This document shows, one piece after another, positions 44,130 through 57,222 of a DNA stretch of 64,000 nt. The notes under the pieces were generated by a model that made no database searches, was not told the DNA's origin, and saw only the letters and a list, made by a program, of their open reading frames with translations. Both the position numbers and the translations under genes were made by a program. This DNA is from Platanthera guangdongensis (taxonomy: Eukaryota > Streptophyta > Magnoliopsida > Asparagales > Orchidaceae): the NCBI GenBank assembly GCA_039583875.1, contig CM077161.1, positions 66,159,885 to 66,223,884 on the forward strand, written 5' to 3'. How positions within the stretch are numbered: the first letter of the stretch is position 1; every line of letters begins with the position of its first letter.

Positions 44130-44242
44130 GTTCTTGATTTTCTTGAAACTGTTTCCTGTTTCCTGACTTATACTGAATCTGCCAAACTGGATCTCCTCAG
44201 ACAGTTAGTCCTGATTTTGAGGAACCTCCCTCTGATACCACT
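44130..44242 (-). other. Element G leader with PBS
   Basis: Directly after the 5' LTR the minus strand reads AGTGGTATCAGAGGGAGG. TGGTATCAGAG matches the usual initiator Met-tRNA primer site. The rest is a short leader to the gag ATG at 44129. Confidence 0.85.
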
Positions 44243-46308
44243 TGAAAGATATGGTACCTAAACACCTAGAGGGGGGGTGAATAGGTGACCAAAACCTTTT
44301 TTGACTTTTGTTTGGCAGCACAACAGTTTTTCACTGATTACTACAGCTAACAGCAAATACAGAAATTAAGCATTCAATTCACAGCACAGCACAGCACAGA
44401 AGACACACTAATTTTATAGTGGTTCCCCAATCTTTGGGTACATCCACTTTCCCCCTTCGCCTATCTAGCAGTGTACTAGATTCGGCCAAACTTCTCCACT
44501 AGCTCAGAACCCAACAAGGTTCCTACCTCAGGCCCAAAGCCTTACACTCAGCCAAAAGGCCTACACTCAGCCACCCAGGCCTACACTCAGCCAATCAAGG
44601 CTTACACTCAGCCAATTAAAGGCCTACACTCAGAGTTCTTCAACTCCTACACTCAGGCACCAAGCCCTACCCTCAGCCTTTATAAAATAGGCTTACAATC
44701 ACTCAGATCCAATGGATCTTACAAGTTTAAAATAGAAATTACAAATGCTAACTCTACAACTCAGAAAGGATGAGAGGAGTTGAGAGTTTCTTGAAGAGTT
44801 CTTGGAAGAACTCAGCTTGATCCAAACTGACTTAGCTTTCTTCAAAGCTTCTTGAGTAGAACTGAATTAGTCTGAATCTACTGCAGTTGATCCTTGATCT
44901 CTGCTTCTTGAAATCCAGATGACTCTGAATTGTTCTTCTCAGCCTTAGTTCCAAAGACTGAATCCTTGGTTGGAGCTCTCTCTCTCCAACTACTTAGATC
45001 TGTAGTTGGACTGCCTGATCTTCTTGTGTTGATCCTCTATGTATCACTTCTTGATTTAATCTGATCAACCACTTCAGTTATTCTCACAACATGTAATGAT
45101 AATGAACAACCTTCTATATATATTTTTCTGTAAACTATGGGGGCCTATTTATAGGCTTCCTTCATGGTAACCGGCTGGTCCGGTTCATAACAGACTTCTG
45201 ACTTCTCTAACAGTTGATGTAGACCGGCTGGATCGGCAGCTGTCATGTCAACCAGTCACTTCTTGAAATTCTCTAACTGTCAGTTAGTGTCGAGACTTTC
45301 TGTTCTTAAGTGTCGACACTTATAGACCAAGTGTCGACACATGTTGTGTAAGTGTCGACACAAGTCTACAAGGTGTCGACACAATTCCTTGTATGTCTCG
45401 ACACAGTTTCTTCTGCATGTGTCGACACTGAAATTGAGTGTCGACACAAGTACTTGCACTTCATTCTTTATCTGTATTCTTCTAAGTGTCGACACATCTC
45501 CTTTGTGTCGACACATCTTCATGTGTTGAAACTGTCAAGTGTCGACACTGCTTCTTGGTGTCGACACAAGTCTTCAATCTTGTTTCTTCAGTTGAGTGTC
45601 GACACATTCCTTTAGTGTCGACACTTGTACTTAGAATATTTTACAACTTTTCTGTTCTTTGCTAAGTGTCGACACAGCTCCTTGTGTCGACACTTTCTTC
45701 AAGTGTTGAGTCTTCTGGTTATGTGTCGACACATTGTGCTGAGTGTCGACACAATCTTCAAGTGTTGACTCCTTTGAGTGTGTGTCGACACATTGTGTTG
45801 AGTGTCGACACATTCTTCATATTTTGACTCTGCTGATTGAGTGTCGACACATTGTGTTGAGTGTCGACACTTGTACTTAGTCTCTGCAGAATTTTGCTGA
45901 GTGTCGACACAACTCCAAGTGTCGACACTTTCTGATGTAGACTCAGCTCTTCTAGGTGTCGACACTTCTGCCAAGTGTCGACACAACTTTTCTGCATTCT
46001 TCTACACAGAGTGTCGACACAACTCCAAGTGTCGACACTTTCTGACTGGTGTCGACACTTCTTCCCAGGTGTCGACACAATGACTCCCAGTGTCGACACT
46101 GCTTGTCTGGGTGTCGACACAAGCTTTCTCAAGTGTCGACACTTTCCCTCTGGGTGTCGACACATGGACTTAGAAATTTTCAGCTTCAGTCCAGTGTATA
46201 ACTAACCTGCACAAGTAACTCAAACAAACATCAAATACATTCTGATGTATATCATTGAGTTAGGTGAGGCTTCTTCAAATCAGGTACATTTGACCAATGT
46301 ACCCAACA
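44243..46308 (-). repeat. Element G 5' LTR
   Basis: The 2066-bp partner of 33262-35327, offset by exactly 10,981 bp. About six differences were seen and no indel. It contains the palindrome array at about 45287-46163 and the TATA box at 45145-45153. Confidence 0.95.
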
Positions 46309-46313
46309 AGTAG

Positions 46314-46881
46314 GTATCAACACAACTTCCCCCTAAGTTAGATGCTGGAACTCATTCAACATAGCTATGCGCTGAGCCGATGGCAAATGCTTTGCCAAAA
46401 ATAGTCTCGAAAACTCCTCGATTGAGACTTCCGTCAGTTGTCTGCCTGCCAAGTGGTGCAGCTCTATCTCATCCCACCATAGTCGAGCCTCTCCTTCTAG
46501 CAAGAAGGTGGCCAAGGTGACTTTCTGTTCTTCCTCCGTCCTTATTGCCGTCAATATTCTCTTGACGCACGATAACCAATCCTCCGCTTGCGTTGGGGAT
46601 CCTGCCCCCATAAACATAGGAGGATTGAAGCTCATAAATTGCCTCAGTTGTCATTCCGCTGCTCAGGGATCTTCAACAGCCGCAACAGGTTCGGCCTCAC
46701 ACCCATATGTTCTGGCACCACCGCAGGCCGCGCCTGCCCAGTCGGTTGTGCTTGGATCATAGCAAATAGCGTCTCAGCAACTAAACATACTGTCTTTGCA
46801 GATGGAGGAGGTGTAGGCACCTCAGTTGGTGTCATACTCTCATCAGAACACTGGGGCTCATACTACCTCGTACCACTTCGT
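46314..46881 (-). pseudogene. Element C gag, 5' part
   Basis: On the minus strand it begins after TGTATAG with GTGACACG, as in B and F. It then shows VPTPPPSAKTVCLVAETLFA, a frameshifted linker, and the capsid region (SFNPPMFMGAGSPTQAEDWL, LLEGEARLWWDEIELHHLAG, EFSRLFLAKHLPSAQRIA). A TAA follows NEFQHLT at about 46333. The reading resumes at 33256 on the other side of element G, with the five target bases repeated. Confidence 0.85.
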
Positions 46882-47102
46882 GTCACCTATACATGTAAAA
46901 TATGCACTTTGGCGACTTGGCAAAAGCAACAACAATAATGTAGGAATGCACAGATTCCTCAAACAAGTGTGTTTACATTAATTAGTGGACATTCTTGAGT
47001 TCATTTCGGTTAGAATGGGTCGCACATACACATGCTCGCCACCCCTAAAAAGAATTTGACCACAAATTCGAAGGAGGAAAACCAAGACAAGCTGATACCA
47101 AT
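46882..47102 (-). other. Element C leader: PBS and conserved hairpin
   Basis: TGGTATCAG on the minus strand at 47092-47100 is the primer site, just outside the LTR. A hairpin at 46942-46959 has arms AGGAAT/ATTCCT, a compensated change relative to B and F (AGGAAC/GTTCCT). Confidence 0.75.
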
Positions 47103-49126
47103 TGTAACACCTTCATCCGTCACATAAAATATAACAGAAGGTCCGACCGGGGCCCCACGTCATATTCCACAGACAGTCGGGGACATTACTTATGAATATC
47201 AAAACCAGTATACGCATCCTAACTCAGAGCATTCTAGCGGAAGCATTATGGGTTAAATTTGAACTCAGCTATCATGAATGTCCACTATATATAAAGCATC
47301 ATATTTATATATATATCCCATAGGAATATATACAAAGTACACCAAAGTGTTTGGCCTTAAGGCTTTACAAGTTTTCTTTATACATGTGGATTACATACAT
47401 CGACAAGCAGGCCGACCACAAATGAAAAGTCACAAAACATTTTTCTCTTTGGCCTTCGAGGGCTAGCATAGAAGTAGCAACAGCAGCAAGGGCTTCAGCC
47501 CATTATTTTCCACTCGGCTCTCCAGAACCTGCATGGGGACAATCAACCGCAACGATGGCAAACAAAGCAATGGTCAGCATTCAGCTGACCAATATATAAT
47601 GACCCTACCCCTTACCCGGGGCAACGGTATCCCTTCCCTGCAGGCATAGCATTTCACAAGCAGATATATCACAAGATGTGCACTCACGCACCATCAATAT
47701 ATCACAAACGTCGACCACACGACCCGACGCTACGTGCACTCAGGGCACATTCTTGGTGTACCGGAAAACCAGGGTCCCACCACGGTTTTCGGGCTTCAAA
47801 CCAAACGGTAAACTTGAGCATTCATGCTCCATGGCCTACAGTCGGAGACTTTAGTCTTAATGGCGAAGATCCTAAGACTCTCATGATGCGATCCTAACGA
47901 AGCCACTTTTTCAGGCACTCAAGTTAGACAACCATCACGCGGGTACAGTTCAGCCCTTGCCCGTTGCTCAAATCGCCAGTTCAATGTCTAGACTGATGCG
48001 GGTCGGCATCCCCTTGTCCGTTCGGCTCACTGGCCTTTAAGAGCTCACATAGCTCACAAAAGCCACAATGTCCATCAAGGACTGGCTTCACAATCACAGG
48101 TTAGCTAGGATCAATCGCCAGCAACAATCCACCGACTCCACAAAATACTAGTTTATACGTGGAGTCTTCTCCGTTGGGCAAAATAAAACATCAACTATCC
48201 AGACCAACCTGTCCAGATGGGTTTCACATAGGATGTCTATTCCGTACTACATATTTTTGGATATATATACAAGACCTCTTGGGGATCACAAGAATTAACC
48301 CAACGGAAATCCCTCAGTATTCCACCTTTTGGTTGGGGAAATCCATGCATCTGCCAAATAAGGACTTAACATATCTAAGGAATAAAGATCGTTACCCTTG
48401 AATATCTCTTCGGAGCCATGACCGTGATCTATGATCCGAATGGAATTGATTGCCACAACTTCCTCTCTGTGAATCTAGCGTCAACTCGTGATTCCAACCA
48501 CAAATGAACCATATATCAATCTTCACACAGCCCCTGGACGTTCCTCCTCTTCCTTCCTAGCAAAGAAAGGTTATGATAAGATGAGAATAAAATCTCAAGT
48601 CCATACTTATACAAAAGCTACTGCCGCGTGGTAACTACTACCGCCGTGCCATAACTAAGAATGTAACCGCTTTGACCAGTAGACACCACCATCAGAGCTA
48701 GCGCCCGCGATAACATTTTAGCACTTGGAGATAACCCGTTCGACGTTCGTCGATTGGTAATCTCTGCGTGGTAACTCTTACCGTCTGGCCCTGTTCGACT
48801 TTCTTCGATCGATTAGCATGGCGCGGTAACTTATACTGCCTGGCATTAGTGCTCTCGATGATTTCTTGAGAGCGTTGAGTGCTCCAAAGCATTGAGTCGA
48901 GAGCGTTGAGTGGCTACGGCGATGTGCTAGCTTCATGGTACCTAATTTCAGCATTGAGTGCTCGAAAGCGTTGAGTGCTCGAAGCATTGAGTGGCTACCG
49001 CAGCGATCTAGCCCCGCGGTACCCAACCCGAGCACTAGGTCATTTAAATCACTGAGCTACTACCTGCGATATGACTATCGCCACGCGGTAGCCCGCAATG
49101 ACCACCACTCCTTTTGGGGTGTTACA
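47103..49126 (-). repeat. Element C 5' LTR
   Basis: 2024 bp. In minus sense it starts TGTAACACCCCAAAAGG (49126) and ends GGTGTTACA (47103). The part nearest the LTR start (48600-49100) has repeated GCGGTA/TACCGC and GCGTTGAGTGCTCGA-like motifs in both orientations. A second LTR of this element is not in the window. The short plus-strand frames here show no coding signature. Confidence 0.85.
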
Positions 49127-49350
49127 CCTAAGGCCTACACTCAGATCCAAATTGGATTCAACCTCAGCTTTTATAATTACAAGACTACAACTCAGATTCT
49201 CATAGGAATCTTACACTCAGATCCAAGACTGGATCCTACAGAAAATAGAAGTGGGGGAGATTATTTGACACCAAAGATATTTACTTGTGTCTATCTTCCT
49301 GGGCTGGGAGTGATTCTGCCCAACTTCTTTCCCAGTAACAAGATGAAAAT
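49127..49350 (-). repeat. LTR-like remnant next to element H
   Basis: CTACACTCAGATCCAA, CTTACACTCAGATCCAA and TTTTATAA-type segments resemble the region of element G's LTR at 33590-33750 in the same orientation. It may be the remains of the 3' LTR of element H or of a G relative. Borders are not visible. Confidence 0.4.
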
Positions 49351-52300
49351 ATCTTCAAAAAATTGTTACTTGTGTTGGGAGAAACTGTTGTTGAAGGTTG
49401 TAGATTTGACAGTGCTTTCCTTCTTCAAAAAGGTACCTGGATTTTGCATACCACTGAAAGCTCTGCTTCTCTTCTGTATCAAAAATCGATTTTGAACTGC
49501 TATTGCTGGCGAAGAATGCAACAATCATTCCTAACTGATTTAAAAAGAAAATATGTTTCTTTTCATCTAATGATTTGGTGAAAATATCTGCTCTTTGTAA
49601 ATCAGCAGGAATAAATACTAGGCTAATTTTATTTATATCCATATTATCCCTGATAAAGTGGTGTCTTATTTGTATATGTTTAGTTCTATTGTAGAGGACT
49701 GGATTCTATGCAATTGAATTGAACTAGTATTGTCACAATATATAATTTAATTATTTAAGTTGTATTCATAATCTAGTAATTGATTTTGAATCCACAAAAT
49801 CTGTGAACAACAACTGCTGCAATATATTTAGATTCAGCAGCTGTAGTAGAAACAGATGTTTGCTTCTTACAAAATCATGACACAAGCCTATCACTAAGAA
49901 ACTGACAAGTTACTGATGTGCTTTTTCTATCAACTCAGCATCCAGCATAGTCAGCATCTGTGAATCCAGTTAATTTAAATCCTGACTCAATAGGATACCA
50001 GAGTTTTAGATTAGGACAACCTTTTATATATCTCAAAATTCTTTTTACTAAAATAAGGTCAGATTCTTTATGGTTAACTTGAAACTTAACACAAATACAG
50101 GTTGCAAACATAATATTTGGTCTACTTGTTGTTAAATACAATAGAGACCCAATGATTGTTCTATATATTTTCTGATCAACAGATTTGCCTTGATTATCAT
50201 TATCAATTACAATATTAGTGGGCATGGGTGTTTTCATATAGGAGGCATCTGACATCCCAAATCTTTTAATTAGCTCTTTAGCATATTTAGATTGAGATAT
50301 GAAGATTCCTTCAGATGTTTGCTTCACTTGTAAACCAATAAAATAAGATAATTCACTCATGCTACTCATTTCAAACTTTCAATGCATTAGGTCAGAGAAC
50401 CTTTTGCAAAATTTGGAATCAGTAGAACCAAAAATTATATCATCAACATATATTTGAACTACTATAATTTCAGTTTAATGATATCTAAAAAATAAAGTTT
50501 TGTCAATCTTGTCTCTACAAAATTTATTCTCCAATAAAAAATTAGCAAGGGTCTCATACCAAGCTCTTGGAGTTTGTTTAAGACCATATAAAGCTTTATT
50601 AAGCTTAAATACAAGAGAAGAGTTAGTTGAAGAGATAAAACCTACAGGTTGTTCCACATAGACTTTCTCTTTGATTTCTCCATTCAGAAATGCACTCTTT
50701 ACATCCATCTGGTATACTTTGAATTTCTTGAATGCAACAAAAGCAAGAAATATCCTGATAGCTTCTAATCTTGCAATAAGAGCAAATGTTTGATCATAAT
50801 CTATTCCTTCGTCCTGTGAATATCCTTGAGCTACCATTATAGCTTTATTTCTCACTATAAATCCTTGAGCATCCAATTTATTCCTGAAGACCCATTTGGT
50901 TCCAATTACTGGATGGTCTTTGGGTCTTGGAATTAAGTCCAAAACTCTACTTCTCTCAAACTAATTAAGTTCTTATTGCATTACAATGATCCAATGACGA
51001 TCTTGTTCTGCATCTTTTATTGAATGAGGAATAATCTGAGATAGAAAACATGTATGCATCTGATCTTGATTGAGTTGATGTCTTGTTTGCACACCAACTG
51101 ATATATCTCCAATCACTTGAGATCTAGGACGATCTCTAAGAGTGACGAAATCAATAGGTGGAGTTGGTTCTTCAATGATTTGTCTTGTTAATTCCTCTTG
51201 TGGAATTTCATTAGCTATAACTTTTTCAACTTAAATTTCAGGATTATCTTCATCACTATCTTCAGCAATTTGTTGAGAAGGATGCAGTGTATCCTCTTAC
51301 TTTAGGATTAATTCATCTAGTTTCTCAGACAGAATTGGTTTCTGAAAAGAATCTATGGTAGAGGTACTTCTCTCCTTATAAAACATTTTGGATTCATCAA
51401 ATGATACATGTATGGATTCTTCTATTTTAAAGGTAGATTTATTATAAACCCTATAATCCTTACTGACAAGAGAATATCCAAGAAATATTCCATCTGCAGC
51501 TTTGACTTCAAATTTTCCTAAATATTTCTTGTCATTATTATGAATATAACATTTACACCCAAAGATTTTAAAATAATTTACTTTAGCTTTCTTATTTTTA
51601 AGCAATTCATAGGGAGTCTTACCTTTGAGTTTACGAATGAGACTTCTATTGAGAACATAATTTGTTGTGCTTAGTGCCTCTGCCCAAAAATATAGGGGTA
51701 AGTGAGTGTCTGCAAGTAATGTTCTAGCAGATTCAATTCGAGTTCTATTTTTCCTTTCTGTCACCCCATTTTGTTGAGGAGTTCTAGGAGTAGAGAAACA
51801 CTGTCTGATTCCTTCTTTCTCACAGAATTCTCTCATCAGAAGAGATTCAAACTCAGTGTCATGATCACTTTTGATCAATGCAATCTGATTAGAATACTCA
51901 ATCCTGATGTTCTTAAGAAAGTCTGTAAAAATTTTGAAGTCATCAGATTTGTTCCTAAGAAAGAACACATAAGTGAATCTGGAGAAATCATCAACAATTA
52001 CTAAAGCATATGACTTCCTCCCAAACTTTGTATTGCAATATGTCCAAAAAGGTCCATATATAGCAAATACAAAATTCTGGGTGAATCACTGTTAGATATG
52101 GATTTAAAATTATTTTAGTTCGCTTACCTAATTGACAAGCCCTGCAAAGTCCTTCCTTCTTATAAGATCCAGAAGGTAGTCCTCTGATAAGGTTGTTCTT
52201 AGACAATTTAGTAATAGTTCTAAGGTTTATATGTTCTAATCTTTTATGTCAAAGTTCATTTGATTTACTAATCTGATTAAACAAACATATCTCAGTTCTA

Positions 52301-52660
52301 GCAGAATTAAAATTGACTAAACAGATGTTACCTTATATAACCACAGATAAAACAATTTTGTTTTCATTAGATGTAACAAGGCATAAAGACTTATTAAATG
52401 ATACATGATAACCTTCATCACATAGTTGACTGATGCTGATAAGGTTATGCTTAAGACCTCTCACATAAGCTACCTTTCTAAATGTAACTACTCCAACTTT
52501 GGCATTGTCATAGCCCTCTGCCTGGCCACTGTTGGAGTCTCTAAATATGACTTTTGCTCCAAGCTTTGCTTTGAAGTTTCTTAGATTATATTTTCTTCCC
52601 GTCATGTGTTTAGAGCACCCACTATCCAAATACCATTGTTCCTCTGTGGTAGGATAGTTC
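49351..52660 (-). pseudogene. Element H pol (copia, related to X), broken
   Basis: Minus-strand order: protease ([15 protein letters not shown] at about 52610-52655), protease body ([20 protein letters not shown]), pre-integrase finger (LCRACQLGKRTK), integrase (IKSDHDTEFES, TPQQNGVTERKNRT, YFWAEALSTTNYVLNRS), RT ([32 protein letters not shown]), a stretch with a stop at about 50475 and the region of the YVDD motif damaged (50440-50475), MSSMSELSYFIGLQVKQTSE, and an RNase H remnant (GFTDADYAGC at 49935 with a stop, then ADIFTKSLDEKK near 49600). At least six stops or frameshifts. Confidence 0.85.
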
Positions 52661-54535
52661 TTTTCCTGTATTGAAAACAAAGTAGGTGTTCTTAACCCAG
52701 ATTATCTTGGGTCCTAATTTTCTGTCATAATCAGTAGAAATATAAGAATATTCAGGTTGTTTTTTATATCCAAGTGCATGATATCTCCTGTGAGAAATGA
52801 TCCACTCAGTAAAAGGATTTAACAACTTTTGAGTTTGATTTTTCTTTTGAAAAGAAGTAAATTTTTTGTTTGAAAATTTTAAGTTCGACGAATTATTCTG
52901 ATTTCGTCGAGCCACGTTCGACGAATAATAGTGATTTCATCGAGCACCATTCAATGAATAGTTATTCTCATTTCCTGTGTTCAGCGTTCGTCTATCTCTG
53001 TTCGACGAATACTAGTGATTTCATCGATTTCGGTTCGACGAATATGGTTAAGCACTATTTTTTGGAAATTTTTATTCTATTTTAGAATGGATTTTGATTT
53101 ATTCTCTAGTACATTATATGACAAAACTTCAGTGCCTTTATCTGTAATTTCTAATATTTCTTTTTCCTTTAGCAGATATAAATTTTACAGGAGTAGTTAA
53201 AATATTTTTCTTAAGAATTTGAGGTTGACTAGATGAAGCTCCCAAGCCTAGTCTATCATTTAATCTGGCATTGACTGTACTTGTAATATTCATCAATTTG
53301 ATACTTCTCTAATTAAGAGTTTCTTCAAAGTTCTTAGCCTCAGATAATTTATTTTCCAGGGAAACTATTTGTTCCTTCAAAATTTTCAATTCTTCTTTAT
53401 GTTTAATGTTTTCTGAAGATAGATTGTTCAATTCAGTTAATTTCTCTCTGAGAAGTTTTATTTCCTTCTCAGATTTTATCAAATCTTTACAAAGCAATTT
53501 AAAATCTATTTTGAGTTGCTCTGATGTAAAATCAAAAGTTAAAATTACCTGGTCTTCTTCTGTCTCAAATTCAGAATCGGAATTGTTGTTTGATGCATTG
53601 ATTGCCATCATACAAACTTTTTTAGCATTTGATTCTTCTTCATCTTCACTTGAACTGAATGAAGATTCAGTGTCTGAATCACTCCATGTTTCAGCTACAA
53701 AGCATTTCCCCTTCTATTTGTGTTTACTAGAAGAGGGTTTGTTTGAATGCTTATTTAAATCTTTCTCCTTCTTCTTATCTTTCTTTTAATTTTCAGGACA
53801 TTCTGGAAGAATGTGTCCGGGTTTTCTGCAACCATAGCAAATAGTTTTCTTTGTAGGTATTTTGTCATATCTTGATTTTTCCTTGTTTCTGTAAAATCTT
53901 CTCCTGAAGTCTTTCCTGGCCATTTTGTAAAATCTTTTTGCCAATAGACTCATGAGTTCTTCATTTTCTAGAAGTTGTTCTTCCTCTTCAGTTGCTTGGA
54001 ATGCAATACACTTGTCCTTCTTCACTGAGGATAAAGTCAATTGTTCAGCTTCTCTTGTTTTGATGAGTTGTTCATATGATTTGAGCTTGTCCAACAAAGT
54101 TTCTGTTGAAATTTCATTCATACTTCTGTCTTCTCTAATTGGCCAAATTCTTGAATCTCATGTGCTAGGAAAACACATGAGAATTTTATCATTCACTTCT
54201 GTCAATGTAATGTCTTTCTCCAAAGTTTACAGTTCATTGATTATGAGACTAAGTCTTGTATACATATCAGCAATAAATTCAGTTTCTCCCTTTTTGAAAT
54301 TCTCATATTGAGAAATCATGTGAGATTTTTTATCTTTTCTTTCATCTGCTGATCCAGCTACCATTACAGTGAGGGAGTCCCAGATATCTTTTGCTGAGGT
54401 GTATTCAGCAACCTTCTAAAAAATATCATCAGACATTATTTGGAGTTTGGACTAGTATATTCATAGCCTTTGCATCAGAGTTCTCAGTTTTTTCTGAGCT
54501 TTTGTCCATTTTGGAGGTGGTGTAGCACTGGTGCT
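52622..54535 (-). pseudogene. Element H gag (copia, related to X), broken and truncated
   Basis: Minus-strand pieces: DAKAMNILVQT near 54440, KSSVC... upstream is foreign (fragment K), then MNEISTETLLDKLKSYEQLI at 54121, the CCHC knuckle CYGCRKPGHILPEC at about 53800-53840, an acidic Ser-rich part, a coiled-coil-like part (FKLLCKDLIKSEKEIKLLRE, 53309-53520), the TCGACGAA-rich block (52880-53040), and the end GYKKQPEYSYISTDYDRK. The order matches X. Numerous stops and frameshifts. The first part of gag and the 5' LTR are missing. Confidence 0.8.
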
Positions 54536-54699
54536 TGTCTGGTCCAACGAAGAGTTCGGACCTAATGGGGGTTCCTACACCTATTTCTCCAGAGAGAATG
54601 CAAACTGAAGACTTCGAACTTGACACAGACCCTGGCTACAGGGCAGAGGACCCACCGGACACCCGGAAGAAATTTGAGTGATTCCCCTCCCAAGCTAAT
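54536..54699. other. Fragment K: unclassified repeat piece
   Basis: It lies between the broken gag of H and the LTR start of F. It shares short stretches with 17950-18140 in element J (GAGTTCGGACCTAATGG vs GAGTTCAGACCCTACGG, CACCTATTTCTCC vs TACCTACTTCTCC). Identity unknown. Confidence 0.35.
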
Positions 54700-54804
54700 T
54701 GTAACACCCCAAATCCCAGGATTGGGAAAAGTTGGGTGACACGGCCTGGGACACGGGCGTGTCCCAGGGCATGTCCTACTCGAGTGAGCAGCCGACGAGT
54801 GTTC

Positions 54805-56032
54805 TGTTGGAACCCTAGTTCTGATTTAGGTAAAGAACACTATTAAGAATATTAGAATGACCCAACATGTATAATCATGGGTCATAGGACCTTTTCCAGG
54901 ACAGGTCATTCAGAAGAACTCTCCAGAATTGCTGGAAGAAATCTGAACAACAGTTAAGACAAAGTTAGAGAATCAGCTCGACGATCGTCGAACGCAGTTC
55001 GACGAACGACGAACTCAGGTCGACGATTGGTGGACAACACTTCCTCAGCTCGACAAAATTAGCAAGACTGTTTCTCAGCTCGACGAAGTAGAAACAGAGC
55101 TTGACGAACTGCAAGCTCCGGTCGACGAACGCAGACAAGATATTCAGCTCGACGAATCTAGCTGAGTTCGACGAATGTCGAACTCAGGTCGACGATTGAT
55201 GAACTCGATGAAAGTTCAGGTCGACGATTTCTGAGCAATCAGTAATAGTTGGCAGAATTAATTGAGGATTAATTACAGTCAACATTCCCAGTGAAAATAG
55301 TCGTTCAAACGGACAGTTACAGTAGAATTAAGTCCGGATCAATTTCCAAAGCATTTACTACACTCGAGAATTTTTCTTCCGCCATCAAGACTAAGGAATT
55401 CAAATACAGAGTTTGATATACAAAAGAGAGTACAGTGAACAGCACGACAGAAAAGGTTTTCTACAGAGAAGGAGGAACTCTGCAGCATCAATAAAAATAA
55501 TCATCAGAGTTCTTCATCTGCTCCAGGAGCTTTCAAGAGACAACTAATCAATATCAGTCTAAGAAGCCTGTGGGAGACATCTTCACTGTGAAGGCCTATC
55601 ACCCTACAGCAAGGCTTCCAGTTTTTCCCTGAACAAATCAATATCTCAGGGGGAGCCTTTGATAATATCATATCCACAAGTCTTCTCTCTGATTGTTGAC
55701 AGAGAAGACACCATCACTCTTTTCCCCCCTCCTGTACAAAGGGTTGTCATCTCCCTTCAAAAGTGATTCCCGGTTGCAAGTCTCCTTCCAAAAGACTTGA
55801 GTTGGTTTTTGGGGACCTGATCAAAACTCATTGGTGTCAGGCACCTGATCAAAAATCTGAGTGGATTCCTACTAGGGTGGTAGAAGAGTGGACTACCCAG
55901 ATTTGGGGAACCACTATAAAATCCTTGTGTCTCTTCTGTGTTGCTTGATCTGCCTCTTTGTTTATTTTGTTTGTGTTTTTTATTTTGTGATGTGATTAAG
56001 CTCTAGTATTTTGTTAAGATCTGTCACTTTCA
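54805..56032 (+). repeat. Element E 5' LTR
   Basis: A TCGACGAA cluster (54975-55230) with both orientations, for example CTCGACGATCGTCGAA, lies in the first third. The last 450 bp match element X's LTR (GGTGGTAGAAGAGTGGA, GGGGAACCACTATAAAA). Confidence 0.95.
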
Positions 56033-57222
56033 ATTGGTATCAAAGCGAGGTTGGTTAAAATACCACACCTTAGGTTGGTTAACTGGTTGTACAGGCTAAC
56101 ACCTGAACCACAAAGATCCTTTGACAGATCTTAAGAATCTTTTGAGTTTTATCATGGCACAAATTGCAGATTTTTCAAGCACCAGACTGCTCATGTGCAA
56201 TCTAGATATGCTTGCACTATGGAAGACAAGGATTAGATTTTATATGGACTCCGTTGATGAAAACATCTTCAATCTATTTTGTCAGGTCCAGCTCCACCTC
56301 AGCAAACAATAAGTCCAGATGATGTTCCATCATCCCAATGGACAGATGCCCAGCAAAAGATGAAGATTGCTGATGCATAAGCAATAAACATTCTGGCACA
56401 ATCAATGTCTGATGACATTTTTGAAGAACTTGCTGAATGTTCATCTGCAAAAGAGATGTGGGACTCCTTTACAGCTTTGGCTGCTGGATCAGCAACAGAA
56501 AGACCACTTCATGCTAAATCCTGTAGTGACTCAGATTCTTTCTCCTGTTCAACAAAGGATGAAGAAGAAGCAAGTGCAAAAGAATTTTGCATAATGGCAA
56601 TAGATACTTCTCTCTCAGCAGCTATGCTGAAGAATCTGAAGAATCAGAGTGTGAATAAGATGAAGAGGATCAGGTCATTTCTTCCCTTGACTCTCCTTCA
56701 GCTAAATTTAACACTGATTTCAGATTATCACATGAAAATCATTAGAAAATCTTAGTTCAAAATATTTCGTCGAACGGAGATCGACGACATCAATACTATT
56801 CGTCGAACTCAGATCGACGAACTATGAACAAAGATTTTTGCTTTGAACTATTTAGGGCTCTGTGCTCTACGAAACAAATTTAATTCATCGAACTCAGATC
56901 AACGAAAATATTTTTCGTCGAACTCAGAAATTCAAAACAGAAATTTTTATTCTTTTATTTCTGACCATTATAAAAGAGAACCAGGACCCAAGGTTATCTG
57001 GGTCCAGAACTCCTAACATCTCCTTGCAGGAAAAGAATTCCGTCCAGCAAATATACAGGATATCAGTGGCTGAATAATTTGTGCAAGGCTATGCAAATAG
57101 AGGGAGTTTGGCTAGTTGCAGTAGATTAGTTGTTGTATTATTTCTTTTGTATTGTTTTTTTTTGCTTTGCATTTTTATTTGCTTTTGATGTAAATAGTGT
57201 CCTTACCCAAATAGGGGGAGAT
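56033..57222 (+). pseudogene. Element E internal region: gag remnant, pol deleted
   Basis: A PBS, then ATG at 56154 with a copia gag start (MLALWKTRIRFYMDSVDENI). After that come frameshifts, QSMSDDIFEELAECSSAKEMWDS in another frame (56402-56480), a jump to the acidic Ser-rich part (about 56520-56610), the TCGACGAA-rich block (56765-56930), and the gag end GPKVIWVQNS with TAA at about 57014. Only a few codons of the protease side follow before unrelated T-rich sequence and the polypurine tract. Confidence 0.85.

Larger units (their letters stand above)
33262..46308 (-). mobile_element. Element G: full-length, young Sirevirus-like Ty1/copia with an extra ORF, minus strand
   Basis: The element is 13,047 bp long. 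Its LTRs at 33262-35327 and 44243-46308 are both 2066 bp and differ at about six positions. It is flanked by AGTAG at 33257-33261 and 46309-46313. Minus-strand order: 5' LTR, PBS, gag (678 codons), one in-frame TAA, pol (about 1055 codons), a 0.5-kb spacer with GTGTCGACAC copies and a TATA box, ORF3 (730 codons), in-frame TAA, a further 195 codons, polypurine tract, 3' LTR. Gag and pol are uninterrupted apart from the boundary stop, so the copy may still be active. It is inserted in the gag of element C. Confidence 0.95.
30939..49126 (-). mobile_element. Element C: decayed Ty3/gypsy chromovirus, minus strand, split by element G
   Basis: Reading the minus strand: 5' LTR (47103-49126), PBS, leader, gag start (46881-46314), element G with its target duplication, gag end (33256-32721), intron-like joint (32642-32720), protease, RT and part of RNase H, ending at 30938. 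Integrase, chromodomain and the 3' LTR are lost. It belongs to the same broad group as B and F (shared gag, joint and leader), but its LTR sequence differs outside the ends. Confidence 0.85.
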
